Virus record (IMG/VR): IMGVR_UViG_3300047323_000682
Span: 1-53,341 of that record
DNA: 53,341 bases
Strand: one strand, 5' to 3'
From: a virus
The notes under the pieces were generated by a model. That model did not search any database and was not told the DNA's origin. It saw nothing but the letters and a program-made list of their open reading frames with translations. Numbering within the stretch: position 1 is the first letter of the stretch; each line of letters starts with the position of its first letter. This document shows, piece after piece, positions 21,255-29,684 of the stretch. The position numbers and the translations under genes are program-made.

Positions 21255-21494
21255 ATGTCTCATATCACCCGCTGCAAAATGACTCTTCGCATCAAAGGGC
21301 CTGTTCAGGGCTCGTCGGAATCGCTGACCCGGCTTTGCTTCGGTGCAGTGTGGTCAGCCAATCCAGCCGAAGAAGACGCGATCTACGGAAAGTACACCCC
21401 GTACGGCGAATACGTCGTGAACGTGGTGGCTGATCGCGCCGAGCATTTCGAGGAAGGGAAGGACTACTACTTCGACATCTCTCCCGCTTTCTGA
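21255..21494 (+). CDS. Small hypothetical protein after early terminator
   Basis: 79 residues, MSHITRCKMTLRIKGPVQGS onwards, mostly beta-strand in pattern (YGEYVVNVVADRAEHFEEGK, YYFDISPAF). Not recognised. ATG at 21255 has AGAGGAT at 6-7 bases; longer in-frame starts lack a site. Confidence 0.6.
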   Translation: MSHITRCKMTLRIKGPVQGSSESLTRLCFGAVWSANPAEEDAIYGKYTPYGEYVVNVVADRAEHFEEGKDYYFDISPAF

Positions 21495-21504
21495 ATTCAC
21501 CTGT

Positions 21505-21729
21505 AGCCAGGACAGCCCTCGGGAAGGCCTGGACACTGATAAGCCGGCAAGTGCAGTGCTTCTGGAAAACACCGGCAGCCCGCTCACCCTGACCTCACAT
21601 GCTTGCAGGGTGGCGCGAGACTGGATCAGCGAGATCGATGCAATGGGGCGTCGACGCTGGGAGGGTCTTTGGCGAACAGCGCGGAAAGACGCGCGCACCT
21701 ATTCAGGCTGCCTCGACAGACACCTTTAG
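21505..21729 (+). pseudogene. Open frame truncated beside hicB
   Basis: An open plus-strand frame without good start reads ...LTLTSHACRVARDWISEIDA, then MGRRRWEGLWRTARKDARTY, protein-like in composition but unidentified. It has only a GTG at 21556 without ribosome site, and its end runs 27 bases into the 3' end of hicB. It may be a gene cut when the HicAB module arrived, or a fortuitous frame. Confidence 0.3.
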
Positions 21730-22128
21730 GCGTTTGCCGAGTGCAGCCAAAGCGTTTTCGAGCTGTTCCATTTTCGAAGTGTGCAGGAAGTCCACCAGGC
21801 GATCGCCCTGGGCCTGATGCACGCCGAGTAGCCGGCACAGATCGGCCTTGCGCATATCGCGCTCCATCATGGCATTCCATAGCGCGATCTTCGCCACGGT
21901 TACGGCGGGCAGGTAGATCACGTGTTCTCCGGCCTGAGCTGGAGTCGCCTCTGGGATTGTCCTGCGCTCATCGACATAGATGGACAGGGTGGTTTCGATT
22001 GCATCCAGCGCCTCACTGACTGCGTGCTGCTCATCGTCACCATAGCTGTTGAGCTGTGGCAGGTCTCGGCAAAACACGGCCAGGCCAGGCGTGTCGTCCC
22101 GCTCGAAGCGAATTGCGTAGTTGTACAT
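21703..22128 (-). CDS. hicB: HicB antitoxin
   Basis: 141 residues. N-terminal HicB partial RNase H-like fold (MYNYAIRFERDDTPGLAVFC, RDLPQLNSYGDDEQHAVSEA, LDAIETTLSIYVDERR) and a C-terminal XRE helix-turn-helix (WNAMMERDMRKADLCRLLGV then VHQAQGDRLVDFL). It binds HicA and represses the hicAB promoter. ATG at 22128 has GAGGAG at 7 bases. It follows hicA by 51 bases in toxin-first order. Confidence 0.92.
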   Translation of the reverse strand: MYNYAIRFERDDTPGLAVFCRDLPQLNSYGDDEQHAVSEALDAIETTLSIYVDERRTIPEATPAQAGEHVIYLPAVTVAKIALWNAMMERDMRKADLCRLLGVHQAQGDRLVDFLHTSKMEQLENALAALGKRLKVSVEAA

Positions 22129-22179
22129 GATCACTCCTCGGAGGTGATGGTCCAGCATTCAGATGTGGTGAAGGGGCTC

Positions 22180-22359
22180 TCAGAGCCCCAGTTGTTTAAT
22201 GATCGCCTTGCGGGTCGGTTCTGGCATTTCCTTGCTACCGTGATCCGCGAAGGTTGTCCTGTTGCCGTTTGGGGCGGTGACTTTGAAGTGGCTTCCTTTG
22301 CCGGCTTCGAAGGTCACCCCTTGGGCCTTCAACCATCGTCTGAACTCGCTGAACTTCAT
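22180..22359 (-). CDS. hicA: HicA mRNA-interferase toxin
   Basis: 59 residues of the HicA family: MKFSEFRRWLKAQGVTFEAG, then KGSHFKV with the catalytic His near residue 24, FADHGSKEMPEPTRKAIIKQ. The double-stranded-RNA-binding-like fold cleaves mRNA when free of HicB. ATG at 22359 follows GAGGCGAGG. Confidence 0.92.
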   Translation of the reverse strand: MKFSEFRRWLKAQGVTFEAGKGSHFKVTAPNGNRTTFADHGSKEMPEPTRKAIIKQLGL

Positions 22360-22387
22360 CACCTCGCCTCGTTGTTTGGATGAGTCC

Positions 22388-22425
22388 ATTCTACAACACT
22401 TTTGTGTTAGTACAACATTTTTGTT
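22388..22425 (-). promoter_or_regulatory. hicAB promoter with two operator palindromes
   Basis: Minus-strand promoter TTGTAC (22415-22410), 16 bases, TAGAAT (22393-22388). Two small palindromes overlap it: AACAC-TTTT-GTGTT (22395-22408) and AACA-TTTT-TGTT (22414-22425), centres about 18 bases apart, well placed for HicB autorepression. Confidence 0.7.
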
Positions 22426-22439
22426 TTATTTGATCTAGC

Positions 22440-22468
22440 GCCTCGACATTGGTCGGGGCTTTCGTTTT
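22440..22468 (+). terminator. Terminator upstream of holin
   Basis: GCCTCGAC (22440-22447), loop ATTG, GTCGGGGC (22452-22459), followed by TTTCGTTTT. It stops plus-strand read-through between the HicAB module and the holin, so late transcription must antiterminate or start downstream. Confidence 0.7.
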
Positions 22469-22552
22469 CGGCTCCACCACGCCCATTGCTCCGAGCTGGG
22501 AGTGCTGCTGGGGCCGGACCTACTTCGCTCCCCGAAAGGGAGGGACATCCGG

Positions 22553-22888
22553 ATGCCAAACATGCCAGACAAACCAGAAACCTGGCTCATCGTGCTTGCA
22601 TGGCTGAGTCAGCATTCGCCGACTCTTTATGCTGCTGGTCTTTCTGCCCTTATGGCCGGCATCAGGATCATCTACGGCGGGGGGACTCGTCGTCAGGCAT
22701 TGCTCGAAGCGGCGATTTGCACACTGATCACCATTGGGCTGATCCCGGTCCTTGAATACTTCGGGCTACCTCAAAACCTTGCGACAGCCGCCGGTGTGTT
22801 CATTGGCTTCCTGGGAGTCAAGAAGCTGGCCGACATTGCAGATCGGATTGCCGAGATTAGATTCCCCACCCGTGGGGCTGGTCAGTAG
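22553..22888 (+). CDS. Lambda-family phage holin (class II-like)
   Basis: 111 residues, pattern of the Phage_holin_3/lambda-family group: MPNMPDKPETWLIVLAWLSQ, LYAAGLSALMAGIRIIYGGG, ALLEAAICTLITIGLIPVLE, TAAGVFIGFLGVKKLADIAD. Three hydrophobic segments alternate with short loops. It forms the inner-membrane lesions that release the endolysin. Unusually it lies 25 kb from the endolysin/spanin genes. ATG at 22553 has GGGAGGG upstream; the longer frame to 22502 is rejected. Confidence 0.85.
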   Translation: MPNMPDKPETWLIVLAWLSQHSPTLYAAGLSALMAGIRIIYGGGTRRQALLEAAICTLITIGLIPVLEYFGLPQNLATAAGVFIGFLGVKKLADIADRIAEIRFPTRGAGQ

Positions 22889-22972
22889 TCCGCTGCCGGC
22901 CTGCGTCAGGGCTTGGTCGTATCACTCCTGCACGGGCACGCTCAGGTGCAGACCAACATCATGGTGAGTTGA

Positions 22973-23278
22973 ATGACCGTCAAGGTTCTGGAGTTCAAGC
23001 GTGCCGAGGCGCCGCATTCGGCGGGAGAGGCGATCTGCTCCCACTGCAAGCATGAGTGGGCAGCTGTAGCGCCTGCCGGGTGTCGCAATCTTGAATGTCC
23101 GTCCTGCAGCTCGCACCGTGGAGTGTTCAAGTGGCCATACGGTCCGTCCGAGGGCGACCAGGGCTATCAATGCAATTGTGGCTCCGATGACTTCTTCATC
23201 ATGCGTCGTGGTCAGCAGATCAATGGTGCCGTGTACTGCCGTGGTTGCGGTACAGAAGCCACGGGTTGGTTTGAGTGA
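22973..23278 (+). CDS. Double zinc-ribbon phage protein
   Basis: 101 residues with two Cys4-type modules: CSHCKHEW with CRNLECPSC, and CNCGSDD with YCRGCG. It probably binds zinc and nucleic acid or a replisome partner. Located between holin and terminase, a place often used by small HNH or Zn proteins assisting packaging. ATG at 22973 has GGTGAG. Confidence 0.65.
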   Translation: MTVKVLEFKRAEAPHSAGEAICSHCKHEWAAVAPAGCRNLECPSCSSHRGVFKWPYGPSEGDQGYQCNCGSDDFFIMRRGQQINGAVYCRGCGTEATGWFE

Positions 23279-23310
23279 GGTGTGCCGCCGGTGAGTGCGG
23301 CACTGTTGAA

Positions 23311-23547
23311 TCACTCTGCGTTGCGCATCCGCTGCGCAACACCTTGCAGGTAAGTGATCAGATGTTCGACCTGGGCAGATGACGTTGCTATCGGATAGTC
23401 ACCGAGGACGGCCCTCAAGATGTCGTGGTGGTCAACGTAGAGCAAGTCGCCCTCGATGTATGAGGCGTACTCAGTATTCGATATGCCGCGCATCGTTGGG
23501 ATGTCGATGGCATTGGCACCATATTCAATCGTCACATCAACTTTCAT
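23311..23547 (-). CDS. Small antisense accessory protein
   Basis: 78 residues: MKVDVTIEYGANAIDIPTMR, then YIEGDLLYVDHHDILRAVL and a helical C-terminus. Not recognised. On the minus strand inside the plus-strand late block, with AAGGTG at 7 bases before ATG 23547, so a likely moron. The longer frame to 23592 is rejected for lack of a ribosome site. Confidence 0.6.
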   Translation of the reverse strand: MKVDVTIEYGANAIDIPTMRGISNTEYASYIEGDLLYVDHHDILRAVLGDYPIATSSAQVEHLITYLQGVAQRMRNAE

Positions 23548-23624
23548 GAATTCACCTTGCCAGTGAGTAGGGATTATCACCAATACCGGCAACCAGCCAC
23601 CATTTCAAGTATCAGAGTTAGACC

Positions 23625-24224
23625 ATGACAGCCAAGCAACCCGACTGGGAGGCGATCGAACGAGCCTACCGGGCCGGCGCGCTTTCCATCAGAACTATCG
23701 CTGAGCGTAACGGTATCAGCGACACTGCCATCCGCAAGAAGGCCAAGGCCGCTGGTTGGGCAAGAGATCTTTCCGAGCAGGTCCGCAAAGAGGTTCGCAA
23801 CAAGCTAGTTCGCGGAGAGGTTCGCGACGATCAATGTGCGAACCCTGAGCGGGACGCCGAGATCATCGAAGAGGCAGCGGAAGAGGGCGCGACAGTTGTT
23901 CGCAGTCATCGCCGGGACATTCGCAAAGCCACGAACCTTGCGAACCTGCTGATGGATGATCTGCTCACCACGATCAAGCGACGCGAGGAAATCGAAGACG
24001 CCATTGCTGACGAAACTGCCGACGATGAGAGCGGCTTCCGTCGTAGCTCGATGCTCGCAGCGGTTGCCCTGCCCAGCAACGCCAAAACCCTTTTCCAATT
24101 GTCCTCGGCCATGAAGAACCTGCAGGTGCTCGAACGCACCGCATTCGGCCTTGATGACAAGGAGCAGTCGAAAGACTCCGACGAGCTTTCGCAATTGATG
24201 GACGAGCTATCGAAGGATGCCTGA
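23625..24224 (+). CDS. terS: Terminase small subunit
   Basis: 199 residues. N-terminal helix-turn-helix (AYRAGALSIRTIAERNGISD, TAIRKKAKAAGWARDL) as in phage small terminases, then a long helical oligomerisation region with DLLTTIKRREEIEDAI. It recognises the packaging site and recruits the large subunit. Two bases separate its stop from the likely large-subunit ATG. Confidence 0.85.
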   Translation: MTAKQPDWEAIERAYRAGALSIRTIAERNGISDTAIRKKAKAAGWARDLSEQVRKEVRNKLVRGEVRDDQCANPERDAEIIEEAAEEGATVVRSHRRDIRKATNLANLLMDDLLTTIKRREEIEDAIADETADDESGFRRSSMLAAVALPSNAKTLFQLSSAMKNLQVLERTAFGLDDKEQSKDSDELSQLMDELSKDA

Positions 24225-24225
24225 C

Positions 24226-25713
24226 ATGAAGCCCGAGCACATGAAGCTGCTTCGGGATCGATTCTGGCGACTGAACAACCTCTACTTCATCACCGACAAG
24301 CAGGGGAAGAAGGTCCGCTTCCGCATGACGCAGGAGCAGATCGATTACTTCCAGGGGATGCATACCCGAAACATTATCCTGAAGGCGCGGCAGCTGGGCT
24401 TTACGACTCTGGTCTGCATCGTGCAACTGGATGCGGCGCTGTTCGAAGCTGCGAAGTGCGCACTGATCGCTCACACCTTGAACGACGCCAAGCGGCTGTT
24501 CCGGGAGAAGGTCAAGTACGCCTACGACAATTTGCCCAAGGAGATCAGGGCAGCCAACCCGGCACGCAACGACGCTGCCGGAGAGTTGGTGTTCAGCAAG
24601 GGCGGCTCGCTCTACGTCTCGACCTCATTCCGGGGCGGCACGCTGCGTTACCTGCACGTTTCCGAGTTCGGGAAGATCTGCGCCAAATTCCCGCACAAGG
24701 CGCGCGAGATCGTCACCGGCGCCTTCGAGGCCGTAGCCGCTGAATGCTTCGTCACCATTGAGTCGACAGCAGAAGGTCGGGCCGGATACTTCTTCGACTA
24801 CAGCCAGTCTGCCGAGAAGCAGCAGATGGCCGGCGTGCCGCTGGGCCTGCTGGACTGGAAGTTCTTTTTCTTCAGCTGGTGGCGGAACCCGCTGTACTGG
24901 CTGGATTCGACCGACGTCGTCATCCCGGACCGGCTGACCAAGTACTTCGACGACCTGGCCGCCAAGCACGGCATCGTCACAAACCCAGGCCAGCGCGCCT
25001 GGTACAGCGCCAAGGAAAAGACCCTCGGCGAAGACATGAAGCGCGAATACCCATCGATACCTGCCGAAGCATTCCAGCAGACGATCGAGGGTGCCTACTA
25101 CGCCAAGCAGTTCACCAAGCTGTATGCGGCCCAGCGCATCGGCAAGCTACCAGACAACAGCCACTTGCCGGTTCACACCTTCTGGGACATCGGTGTTGGC
25201 GACTCCACGGCAATCTGGTTCGTTCGGATCGTTGGCGACGAATACCACGTCATCGACTTCTACCAGAACAGCGGGGAAGGCCTGCGGCACTACATGAAGG
25301 TGCTCAAGGATCGAGGTTACACCTACGGCGAGCACTGGGGTCCGCACGACATCGACAACCGAGAATTCGGCAGCGATGGCAAAACTCGGCGAGAACTCGC
25401 CCGAGAGGGCTACGAGATCGACGGACAGCGTTATTCGATGACCTTTCAAGTGGTGCCGAAGCTCGGTATCGACGAGGGCATCGAGCAGGCTCGCGAAATC
25501 CTTCCTAAATGCGCTTTCGATGAAGCCAAGTGCGAGGAGGGCATCACCGCCTTGGAGAGTTACCGCAAGGAATGGGACGACAAACGTGGGTGCTGGAAGG
25601 ACAAGCCCCTACACGATTGGTCGTCTCACCCAGCCGATGCATTCCGGTATTTCGCTGTCGCCCAGAGCGCAAGGAAGCCGGTCAAATCAATCAAAATGGG
25701 ATTCGCACGCTAA
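24226..25713 (+). CDS. terL: Terminase large subunit
   Basis: 495 residues. ATPase: Walker A-like KARQLGFTT at 53-61, Walker B-like LRYLHVSEFG around 145, coupling region TIESTAEGRAG. C-terminal RNase H-like nuclease with HTFWDIGVGDSTAIWF and the final acidic residue in HDWSSHPADAFRYFAV. It packages DNA through the portal. ATG at 24226 has AAGGA at 8 bases; an in-frame ATG at 24217 would overlap the small subunit stop. It overlaps the portal start by one base (TAATG). Confidence 0.93.
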   Translation: MKPEHMKLLRDRFWRLNNLYFITDKQGKKVRFRMTQEQIDYFQGMHTRNIILKARQLGFTTLVCIVQLDAALFEAAKCALIAHTLNDAKRLFREKVKYAYDNLPKEIRAANPARNDAAGELVFSKGGSLYVSTSFRGGTLRYLHVSEFGKICAKFPHKAREIVTGAFEAVAAECFVTIESTAEGRAGYFFDYSQSAEKQQMAGVPLGLLDWKFFFFSWWRNPLYWLDSTDVVIPDRLTKYFDDLAAKHGIVTNPGQRAWYSAKEKTLGEDMKREYPSIPAEAFQQTIEGAYYAKQFTKLYAAQRIGKLPDNSHLPVHTFWDIGVGDSTAIWFVRIVGDEYHVIDFYQNSGEGLRHYMKVLKDRGYTYGEHWGPHDIDNREFGSDGKTRRELAREGYEIDGQRYSMTFQVVPKLGIDEGIEQAREILPKCAFDEAKCEEGITALESYRKEWDDKRGCWKDKPLHDWSSHPADAFRYFAVAQSARKPVKSIKMGFAR

Positions 25714-27173
25714 TGGCAGACGTCACCTACACCCGCCCGGAATACGACGCGGCACAGTCCCGTTGGCGGCTGGTGCGCGACGTGTGCAAGGGCTCCGAAA
25801 CGGTCAAATCCCGAGGCGATGTTTATTTGCCGAAGCCGAATCCGCACGATATCAGCAAGGAGAACATTGAGCGGTACAAGGGCTACAAGCAGCGGGCCGT
25901 GTTCTACAACGCCACCGGACGGACGAAACACAGTCTGGTAGGCGCGGTGTTCCGCACCTGGCCAACGCTGACTGTTCCAGGCGCTCTCGACTACGTGTCG
26001 AAGGACATCGACGGGCAGGGCGTTAGCGTTTATCAGCAGTCGCAATCGGTCATCGGGCATCTGTTGGAAGTCGGGCGTCACGGACTGCTGGTGGACTACG
26101 CCGCCGTCGAGGCCGGCACTGTGAGCAAAGCTGACGAACAGGCGGGACGTGCCCGGGCGAGTGTTGCCAGCTACCCAGCAGAGGCAATCAGGAACTGGAA
26201 AACTCGCAAGGTCGGTGGTCAACACCTGCTGAGTCTGGTTGTCTTGCGCGAAGAAGTGGACATCGACACCGATGATGGCTTCGGCAGTGAACAGGTTGTG
26301 CAGTATCGAGTGCTGCGCCTGGACGATGCCGGCGTGTATACGCAGGAAGTCTGGCAAGAAGGCAGCAGCGAAACATCGATGATCACTCCGCCTTTCACGC
26401 CGCTGAATGGTCTTGGGCAACCGTGGAAGCTGATCCCATTTCAGTTCTTGGGCAGCGAGAACAACGACACCAGCATCGACGATTCGCCGCTCTACGACAT
26501 GGCCGTGCTCAACATCGGCCATTATTGCAACAGCGCGGACTACGAGGATTCGGTGTGGTTCTCTGGTCAGCCACAGTTCTGGATTTCCGGGCTTGATGAG
26601 GCCTGGCGCGATCACTTGGAGGCGAACGGCATTTATGTCGGCTCTCGGGCTCCGCTGACACTTCCGGCTAACGGTTCGTGCGGCTTTGCTCAGCCTGAGC
26701 CGAATACGCTCGTCAAAGAAGCCATGGACGCCAAGAAAGAGGACATGGTGTCGCTTGGCGCGCGGCTGATTGAACGCGGCAGCGCAGTAAAGACCGCGAC
26801 CCAGGCCGACAACGACAGCGCCGCCGAACACAGCGTTCTGTCTTTGGTGGTGAGCAACGTCAGCGAGGCCTACAGCCAGTGTCTGGGCTGGATGGCTGAG
26901 TTCGTGAACGTTCCGGGTGAAACGCTCTACAAGCTCAATCAGGACTTCAGTCAGATCACCTTGGACGCAACGATACTGTCCGCACTGTTCAACGCGGTGC
27001 AGGGCGGCAAGCTGCCGGCGGGCGACTTCTGGCAGTACCTGCGTGATCGCGGGGTCATTGATCCCGAGAAGACCGACGACCAGATCCGCGACGAACTGGA
27101 AACCGAGAATCCCGGTCCCGACCTGGACGACGAAGAGGTAATCCCGAATGGCGGCAAACCAAGCGATACTTGA
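25713..27173 (+). CDS. Portal protein (DUF4055 family)
   Basis: 486 residues with the DUF4055 portal pattern: YDAAQSRWRLVRDVCKGSET, YLPKPNPHDISKENIERYKG, YKQRAVFYNATGRTKHSLVG. The dodecameric portal is the DNA channel of the head and the docking site for terminase and connectors. ATG at 25713 shares a base with the terminase stop; a longer frame inside terL is rejected. It overlaps the next gene by 26 bases. Confidence 0.9.
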   Translation: MADVTYTRPEYDAAQSRWRLVRDVCKGSETVKSRGDVYLPKPNPHDISKENIERYKGYKQRAVFYNATGRTKHSLVGAVFRTWPTLTVPGALDYVSKDIDGQGVSVYQQSQSVIGHLLEVGRHGLLVDYAAVEAGTVSKADEQAGRARASVASYPAEAIRNWKTRKVGGQHLLSLVVLREEVDIDTDDGFGSEQVVQYRVLRLDDAGVYTQEVWQEGSSETSMITPPFTPLNGLGQPWKLIPFQFLGSENNDTSIDDSPLYDMAVLNIGHYCNSADYEDSVWFSGQPQFWISGLDEAWRDHLEANGIYVGSRAPLTLPANGSCGFAQPEPNTLVKEAMDAKKEDMVSLGARLIERGSAVKTATQADNDSAAEHSVLSLVVSNVSEAYSQCLGWMAEFVNVPGETLYKLNQDFSQITLDATILSALFNAVQGGKLPAGDFWQYLRDRGVIDPEKTDDQIRDELETENPGPDLDDEEVIPNGGKPSDT

Positions 27174-28236
27174 TGCCACGATTCGCCACGCGGTTTTCCT
27201 CGAACAGCTGAAGTCCGGTGAGGTCGCGAAGTTCGGGCCATTCCTCAAGGAGATTGACCGCTCGATCCGCGATCGGCTGACTCGGGCTGACCTAACGGAC
27301 TACACCGTCGCGCGGCTGGAACGGTTGCTGAGCGAGGTGGACAGCCTGCTGCTGGGCATCTTCGACCGGTACAGCGAGAAGCTGAACCTCGACCTGATCG
27401 ACATTGCGAACTATGAGGCCGAGTTCGAAGCAACGAGCCTGACCCGAGCGGCGCCGGTGGGTGTCTCGTTTGATGCTGCAGTGCCAGGCGCTGCTGCAAT
27501 CAGGGCGGCAATCCTCACCAATCCGCTCAGTGTGCGCGGTGCGGACGGCGGCAAGCTGCTCAAGTCGTTCATTGATGGCTTCACAGCTACCGAGCGGCAG
27601 CGAGTCACTGGTGCGATCCGGCAGGGCTTCTTCGAAGGTCAGACGAACTTCCAGATCATCAAGAACATCCGCGGGACCAAGGCGCTCCAGTACAACGACG
27701 GCATCTTGGCTACGACCAACCGGAATGCCGGCGCCGTGGTGCGAACTGCGGTGCAACACGTCGCTACCCAAGCACGCATGGAGACTCTGAAAGAGAACGC
27801 CGACGTCGTGCAGGCGGTGGAGTGGGTCAGCACCCTGGATTCGAAGACCACCAGTCAATGCCGGACGCTCGACAAGCGCAGGTTCAAGCTGACGGAGGGG
27901 CTGCGGCCGCCGATTCACATCAACTGTCGTTCGACCGTTGTTGCCGTGACCCGCTTCAGCGCGCTGTTTGCCAAGGACGCCACACGGGCATCCATCGGTG
28001 ATGCTGGAGCGCAGCAGGTGAGGGCGGACCTCAGCTATTACGATTGGCTCAAGCAGCAGCCGGCAGCGTTTCAGGACAAGGCCATCGGCCCGATCCGCGG
28101 CAAGCTTTTCCGTGAAGGAGGCCTGAGCATCGAACGGTTCTCCGAGCTGCAGCTTGATCGCAACTTTGCGCCATTGACGCTGGTGCAGATGAAAGCCCTT
28201 GAGCCATTGGCGTTTGAGCGGGCGCGCATAAGTTAG
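27148..28236 (+). CDS. Head morphogenesis protein (SPP1 gp7 / Mu F-like)
   Basis: 362 residues. The C-terminal MuF/gp7 domain has NRNAGAVVRTAVQHVATQAR, WVSTLDSKTTSQCRTLDKRR, RPPIHINCRSTVVAV (the Cys-rich D..T...C..L and HxNCR motif). A minor capsid protein bound to the portal, present in few copies and possibly ejected. Start at 27148 has GAGG. It is followed by cargo. Confidence 0.9.
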   Translation: MAANQAILDATIRHAVFLEQLKSGEVAKFGPFLKEIDRSIRDRLTRADLTDYTVARLERLLSEVDSLLLGIFDRYSEKLNLDLIDIANYEAEFEATSLTRAAPVGVSFDAAVPGAAAIRAAILTNPLSVRGADGGKLLKSFIDGFTATERQRVTGAIRQGFFEGQTNFQIIKNIRGTKALQYNDGILATTNRNAGAVVRTAVQHVATQARMETLKENADVVQAVEWVSTLDSKTTSQCRTLDKRRFKLTEGLRPPIHINCRSTVVAVTRFSALFAKDATRASIGDAGAQQVRADLSYYDWLKQQPAAFQDKAIGPIRGKLFREGGLSIERFSELQLDRNFAPLTLVQMKALEPLAFERARIS

Positions 28237-28267
28237 AATCCATTCCTTGAAGTATTAAGGGGATGGT

Positions 28268-28864
28268 ATGAACAAATTGTTGGTCGTCGTCATTGTCATG
28301 GCCGTGCTTGGTCTGCCGGCAGCCTTTGTTGCCGGATTGACGGTTGCAGTATCGTTCGAGGGAGGCGGCAGCTCCGCTGAAATATTGAAGACTTTCCTTG
28401 GATCGGTAGGGGATTGGGTGTCGGGTCTTGGGGCTCTTGCAGCCGCAGTTATAGCGATCTATCTCGCCGACAAACAGCGCAGGGACAGCCTGCCGCAAAT
28501 TCACGTTAGGCAGGGTGTTGAGGCGAGAGAAATCAGGATAAACCTGGTTTCCGTAGGAGATCGTAGTGTTCATATTCTGGCCGTATACCTGAGATCCCGA
28601 AAGCTGGACGGAAGGGCGCGATTGGTCTCTTCGAGAGATCTTCCAAAGACACTTGAGTACGGCGGAATTTTGCCAATAACCGCTGATAGGGGCCGCTGCG
28701 GAAATTTTTCAAATTTTATTTCTAGGTCCGATGACCACTGCGATCTTCCGGATTTGGAAATAGTCGTTGAGGCAAGTACGAGAACATTCATCGTCCCGGT
28801 TGATCGCGAAGTGATTGACTTCATAGAAGGTCATCGCTCCATGCCCGATGGCCTGGAGACATAA
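28268..28864 (+). CDS. Two-span membrane protein, moron in head module
   Basis: 198 residues. TM1 LLVVVIVMAVLGLPAAFVAG, TM2 GLGALAAAVIAIYLA followed by DKQRRDSLPQ, then a soluble beta-rich domain. The WVSGLGALAAAVIAIYLA element occurs in many unassigned bacterial membrane proteins. It separates head morphogenesis from scaffold and is closed by its own terminator at 28892. Probably expressed in the lysogen, with exclusion or envelope role possible. ATG at 28268 follows AAGGGGATGG. Confidence 0.6.
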   Translation: MNKLLVVVIVMAVLGLPAAFVAGLTVAVSFEGGGSSAEILKTFLGSVGDWVSGLGALAAAVIAIYLADKQRRDSLPQIHVRQGVEAREIRINLVSVGDRSVHILAVYLRSRKLDGRARLVSSRDLPKTLEYGGILPITADRGRCGNFSNFISRSDDHCDLPDLEIVVEASTRTFIVPVDREVIDFIEGHRSMPDGLET

Positions 28865-28891
28865 CGAACAGGCAATCGTGATAACACTCAC

Positions 28892-28917
28892 AAACCCCGC
28901 ACTAGCGGGGTTTTTTT
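28892..28917 (+). terminator. Terminator after membrane moron
   Basis: AAACCCCGC (28892-28900), loop ACTA, GCGGGGTTT (28905-28913), T-run to 28917. A strong hairpin just upstream of the scaffold gene; late transcription must pass it by antitermination. Confidence 0.9.
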
Positions 28918-28962
28918 ATGCCCGCAGGCAGGGCCTGCACCACGTCTCTGGGAGACAAGCAA

Positions 28963-29673
28963 ATGGGTTTGAAATATAAGCTGGACACTCTGGACGGTCT
29001 CGATGACTCCGTTAAATCGCACTACACCGAGAAGGAAGGAAAGTTTGTCCTCGGTATTGAAGGCTTGCCCCAGCCTGAGGATGTCTCTGGCCTGAAGTCC
29101 AAGGTCCAGGAACTTCTGGACGAGAAGAAAGCCGCCGACAAGGCGCGCAAGGAAGCCGAAGACCTGGCCCGGCATGAGCGCGAAGAAGCCGCTCGCAAAT
29201 CCGGCAACGTCGAAGAACTGGAAAAGTCCTGGTCCGAAAAGTACGCACGTCGTGAAGCTGAGCTGAGCGGCCAGCTGGAGCAGGAGCGCGGCACGCTGAG
29301 CAACCAGATCCGGGATCTAACTGTCGGCCGTACCGCTACTGACATCGCGTCTGCCCTGGCAATTCCAGGCAGCGCCAAAGCCCTGTTGCCGCACATCGAG
29401 CGCCGTCTGAGCGTCGAGCAGCGCGACGGGAAGCCTGTTGTGGTCGTGCTCGACCAGCAGGGAAAACTCTCGGCGGCAACGCTGAATGAGCTGAAAGCAG
29501 AATTCGCAAACGACGTGGCCTTTGCGCCATTGATCGCGGGTAGCAAAGCATCGGGTGGCGGGGCCAACGGTGCAGGTGGTGGGGGCGGGGCCCCGAAAGG
29601 AAAAATCGGCGGTACCAAAGAGGAACGCACGACTGCAATCGCAAACCGGTTCCCAGATCTCCCTCAATCGTAA
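28963..29673 (+). CDS. Head scaffolding protein
   Basis: 236 residues. N-terminal domain GLKYKLDTLDGLDDSVKSHY, long charged coiled coil (residues 45-110: LKSKVQELLDEKKAADKARK, EREEAARKSGNVEELEKSW), then ATDIASALAIPGSAKALLPH and a Gly-rich C-terminus (SGGGANGAGGGGGAPKGK). This is the standard plan of phage scaffolds placed directly before the major capsid gene. ATG at 28963 follows GGGAGA. Confidence 0.85.
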   Translation: MGLKYKLDTLDGLDDSVKSHYTEKEGKFVLGIEGLPQPEDVSGLKSKVQELLDEKKAADKARKEAEDLARHEREEAARKSGNVEELEKSWSEKYARREAELSGQLEQERGTLSNQIRDLTVGRTATDIASALAIPGSAKALLPHIERRLSVEQRDGKPVVVVLDQQGKLSAATLNELKAEFANDVAFAPLIAGSKASGGGANGAGGGGGAPKGKIGGTKEERTTAIANRFPDLPQS

Positions 29674-29684
29674 GGAAATAACTC

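Noticed and set aside
25710-27248. 512-codon open frame antisense to the portal gene
   Set aside because: Exact shadow of a GC-rich coding strand; low-complexity Arg/Val/Gln-rich product, no ribosome site, and the sense strand is an unmistakable portal.
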